From the NCBI GenBank assembly GCA_037577475.1, contig CM075194.1, positions 20,958,992 through 21,022,991 of the forward strand: a stretch of 64,000 nt of DNA, in the 5' to 3' direction. The notes under the pieces are model-generated. The model saw nothing but the letters and a program-made list of their open reading frames with translations. It searched no databases and was not told where the DNA came from. Made by a program: the position numbers and the translations under genes. Below, piece by piece: positions 60,001 through 64,000 of the stretch. The stretch comes from Chaunax sp. Z400. Lineage: Eukaryota > Chordata > Actinopteri > Lophiiformes > Chaunacidae. How positions within the stretch are numbered: position 1 is the stretch's first letter; each line of letters begins with the position of its first letter.

Positions 60001-63000
60001 CTAAAAAGCTCATTAAATTTCACTTATATGTCACTATAGGAAGTTATACAGGAAGTCATGTAGGAATGCTTGATTGTCCAAGTCACCAAATTAAGATTGT
60101 TTTCAAAGGACAGCATCAAAAAGTCAAATATAAGCAGCAAATAATGTAGCTGGTCAAGGTGAAACTCATTTTACCTGCAGTTCATTTCCTGTCAGACACT
60201 TTTATCTCTAACTATTGCAAGTCTGCAAAGTAACTGGAAACTACAGTTGCCATGCTGTTATGTAAATATTAATCATAAAGGGACCTTTCTATCACTATAT
60301 TAATACATTATCATTCACTTGTAGAATCTCTTTTATTAGCCTGCTATTTAATCTATTTAAACATGCATTTGTGCAGATTTGGCACAGGATTATGTTTGTG
60401 TTACAGGTGTTTCATGCCCTCATTCCTTATTTGATTATACAACATCTGATGACTGATAGATTTTCCCTCCTGCTGTGGACATCCATTACGCCTGAGCTGA
60501 GGTTTTCTCTGCAGGGAGACGTGCAGTCTTGAGATATCGAATCATCGTTTGGCATCCACACCTCTCCGCAATCAATTTTTCTTTCACCACCTCCAACTTT
60601 TCCAACATCTACTCCACGAGAGGTGTTCCCAGGATGAAACTGCAGTATTTTGACCCTTTGTTCACCTCATTAGGTCTGGGATTTGATACTGGAATCACCT
60701 CCATCTTCTGTCGATAGCTCCGCCCAGTGAGCATGTCAATGCCAGATAGTAAAGACTAACAATTTGCAAAAACTCCTATCTTCACAAACCTTAAACATTA
60801 ATCTCCCTTTGAAAAGTTCTTATCAGCAAACACCTTCCAGTAAATCAAAGTCTGGGCATAAAGTTTTGAGCATTATCGCACGTGTACACCTGCCAACCTA
60901 AGCTGTAAATATTTGCCAAATACATCATTGACTTGATGATCTTAACAGAAAGCTTAGAGATATTTGTTTTTGTTGAATTTACCCAGAGGACGATAAAGTA
61001 AAAGTCTCATTTTTGCCGTGCAGAGTGGAAAACCTTCAGGAAACAAGAGTAGCTTAATTCCATGTACTTCTTTTTGAGATAGCTTGTTTTATTTTTTAAC
61101 AACATCTTGTCTCAGTTTCGCTCAAATAAAACCAATATGGCTCTGATTTGAGCTGCTGAGCCCCCTGCCTACATCTTTGACTGCTTGATTCATTGAAATA
61201 GATAAAATACTTTATTATGGCATTATGGCAACAAAATTAGAACTTATGATAGTCTTTGTAAAGCTTTAAAAATGCTAAAGCCTGCTAGTTTTTTTGAAAA
61301 TTCCAGCCATAGCAGGCAGCAAAACACTAATAAAAACCCTATATTATCTTTGCCTGGCACCAGGCAGTAATATTGCAGTACAATACCGTATATTAGTGCG
61401 GGATACTCTAGTTGCCTGGGAGCTTTGGAGAGCAGCTCAGCCAAAAATGAAAAATTCAATCTTTACCAACTCGTCCCGATGCTGATGGAAGGTAGAGTCC
61501 ACAAAACATTTCTGGAGCATTACAGCGAAACGATGCTGCGGCGTTCTCTGCAGCAACTAACTAATCATAAAAACAAACATGAAATGACTCCATGCATGTC
61601 TTTTTTAAATTACTTTGAGATCTGGGATGATGATGATGGTGATGATGAGCTGGAGTCATGCTTGTTGGCTTTTATTGTTATCAGTGTTTTAAAACGAGTC
61701 TCCATCTTCTTCAGTTGTTTAAGTGAATACTGCGACGCTGTTTTGCTGATGGAGGGACACACAGCTATGATCCCGTGTTCCTGGACCCTCTTACCTAAAG
61801 TTACTGAGGTGTTTACAAGCATGTACTGTAGCAATACTAGCCTTAGTACAGAATTATGATGAAAAAACAAAAGCCAGCTCCATAGTTAGTCAACATAAAA
61901 TACAAACATGAAATATAAAAAATATCAAGTTTTAAGAGTTGGTTTTGAGGAATTAGTGAAACATTTAAAGGTGCAAGCACCTAGTCACAATGGAAATATT
62001 TAGTGTCCTACTTCTTGAAGCTTATTCATCATTTGCATCATAATATATCAAATGGAAAAAATCAACCTACCAGAGTTCACGAGGATTCAGTCTGATTGAG
62101 CATGTAGGAGAGTCAATAACATTAGTCCAATGGGAAAATTTAGTTTTAAAGTTCAGTTCTAAAATAAACAGTTTTTACTTCGATACTACTTGGGAATTAA
62201 GAATGGAAATGAACGACTGTCTCAAATTATGTTATTGAGAGTCACATCAGACACATTAGAGAAACAACAGATGTCAGTACTAGAATCACTGTCTAGGTTG
62301 ATTCACTGTAATTCTTTTGCAAGTCACTGGTCCAAGTGCATTAGAAACAAGTCCTTAGACAGATAAGGGAGAAGTGCACCAATCATGTAGTGGTGTGAGA
62401 AATAGACTGGCCAATGAAATGTAATATTGACAAATAATAATAATGACAAAAATCCCTACATAACAAAGGGCAGCACTTTAGGTTATAACTGATGTGTGTA
62501 TAAAGTTTTGTTAAAAAATATCAGACAGTTTTTAAGCTGTGGTCCAGACGGGACGTCTATATGGGTAGTGGATTACAGTAATGTAATACTCAATCAATAT
62601 CAGCCTGATGTCAACATAATCCTTGTCAGCTCACACCTCCGGGTAAATCGCCACAGAGAGGGACACATCTGCCGAAATCCAGTTTTTAACATGAAAAATA
62701 AATAATAAAGGTTTTATTTGAAAGGAAAAGTAATGTTATGTATTGATTCATGACTGAGCTGGACCTCAAACAGTGAGCACAGCATAATGTAGCTCAGTGT
62801 GACATCTGAAGCACGGCGTGATGCATCTCAGCGGTTCACCTGAGCTCACCTCTTTCTAAAACGCTGTGTGAATGCCACTCAGTAAACAGAGCAGAGGAAG
62901 TGTGTGTAACCTTGAACTGTGTCTGTCGGGGGCTCCGGTCCCCAACAAGGCCGCATCCACCCACGCATCACCCGGCCGGTCAGGATGATGAATGGGGACT

Positions 63001-63535
63001 AAATCATAGCATCCAGCTGGAGCAGGTATACGCAGCGAACGTGTTTACAAATCTCATGCATAAAAATTGCCTCTGTAACTGAGAGGTGGGATTTTCTTTC
63101 TCCACAACAACCATTATAAATATTTTATGACACACAAGTCTAAATCCATGAAAGTGATATTTTCTCAGGCCTATCTGCCAGGTAAGCAGCCATCCTCTGG
63201 CCGGATCTTTATTCTGGTGTTTCCACACAGTAATTACCAAAGAGGAAAATGAGCAAGAAAATGAATTTGAGCCAGTTCATACCATCTATTTTCTTTTATT
63301 TTCCATGCATAGAATTTTCCTCTCTTGCATGACTCTGTTTAACCCCAAAATTCAGTAATAGTACATACAGAGCATGTTTGATCTGACTTACTGACATCTG
63401 CATTTACCATAAAAAATATTACCTGTCATGATTTGGGGTTTATTTTTCTGTTTTACTTTGAAAGGTTATTTCCCTGTGTCGTGCTTTTATTGTCTCAGCT
63501 TTCCAGCCCTTTTTGGGACTTTGGATTTCTGCCTG
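57050..63535. other. non-coding; candidate regulatory stretch 58480-58760
   Basis: No coding exon, RNA or clear repeat recognised over about 6.5 kb. The frame at 61425-61859 contains a GATGATGAT low-complexity run and has no family resemblance. Confidence 0.45.
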
Positions 63536-63629
63536 TCCCTCATGGATATTTTTTTCCTTTCATGGACTGCTCTTGGTCTGACCCTTGCCCAGTGGTGCTC
63601 CTACACTCTAGGGGGCCCCGGGCAAAGTA

Positions 63630-63830
63630 GCTCATCACTTTTTCAAGATTTAGGCACCGCCTTCCAGACTCTACCATTTTCTCATTGGAGAAAATAAAAT
63701 CATACAGGTTGTAAATATCCTCCATCTTCGAGAACCTGGTGGTCATGCTGCTGACAGCGGTGTCCACCCTCATATAGAAACTACCTTGTTTTTCATTACC
63801 ATAGCCTGCCTCAGCTTTCTCCATAAATTT
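63630..63830 (-). pseudogene. probable hAT (ZMYM1-like) transposase fragment
   Basis: The minus strand encodes a segment like the VDTAVSSMTTRFSKMEDIYN, then CLNLEKVMSYF region of hAT-type transposases annotated in fish as zinc finger MYM-type protein 1-like. After that the frame runs into unrelated sequence, and upstream similarity is not visible, so it is a fragment. It could extend beyond 64000. Confidence 0.35.
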
Positions 63831-64000
63831 AAGTGCTACAGATTATTTTATTAAATTGCTGCACTGCACCAGCTCTGCCTTCTGTTTCTGCATCTGGGTC
63901 CTCCTGTTCCTTGTGATCCTTATTTATGGCACAAATATGACAATTAACCATAGAAATGATTTCTGTAAATCGGAAAATCGGAGCTAGAAACCAAGCTGTT

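Noticed and set aside
61425..61859. 144-codon plus-strand reading frame
   Set aside because: Contains a GATGATGAT low-complexity run and matches no family; probably chance.
1..64000. a novel multi-gene defence, biosynthetic or mobile system
   Set aside because: Apart from lrfn2 and decayed transposon remnants no coding capacity was found, so there is no gene set that could form such a system.

Overview
The window is vertebrate nuclear DNA, almost certainly from a teleost fish and probably a spiny-rayed one (inference). The evidence is one intron-containing gene of a vertebrate-specific synaptic family, tRNA-derived SINEs, an L2-type LINE tail, hAT/Tc1/piggyBac-type miniature elements and many microsatellites. 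There are no operons, phage, CRISPR arrays or other prokaryotic features.

Only one protein-coding gene can be supported: lrfn2 (SALM1), plus strand, 45400-51379. Two coding exons (45400-46775 and 50395-51379) are joined by a 3,619-bp GT-AG phase-2 intron and encode a complete 786-residue type I membrane protein. Its order is signal peptide, LRRNT, leucine-rich repeats, LRRCT, one Ig-like domain, one fibronectin III domain, a transmembrane helix and a cytoplasmic tail ending in the PDZ ligand ESTV. A splice acceptor at 45377-45378, 21 bases before the ATG, shows that at least one untranslated exon and the promoter lie upstream, inside or beyond this window. I could not locate them.

Layout: 1-45378 is AT-rich non-coding DNA, partly the 5' intron and/or upstream flank of lrfn2. 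It carries interspersed repeats: tRNA-SINE families on both strands, a Tc1-like foldback element, a truncated L2 LINE, a CCAA-type minisatellite and a LINE tail with a GGAT microsatellite. Between these are unique-looking stretches rich in TAAT/ATTA motifs that could be conserved enhancers. 45379-51379 is the lrfn2 coding region. 51380-about 53140 is the 3' UTR and proximal 3' flank, with no AATAAA signal seen. 53370-53943 holds two well-delimited insertions, a SINE with a 10-bp target-site duplication and a TTAA-flanked miniature element. 54000-64000 is non-coding, with one more SINE and a probable hAT transposase remnant at the right edge.

I found no undescribed multi-gene system. The observations most worth checking are the sharply bounded mobile elements, the divergent cytoplasmic tail of lrfn2, and the candidate regulatory stretches around this developmental/synaptic gene. 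Conservation could not be tested from the sequence alone.
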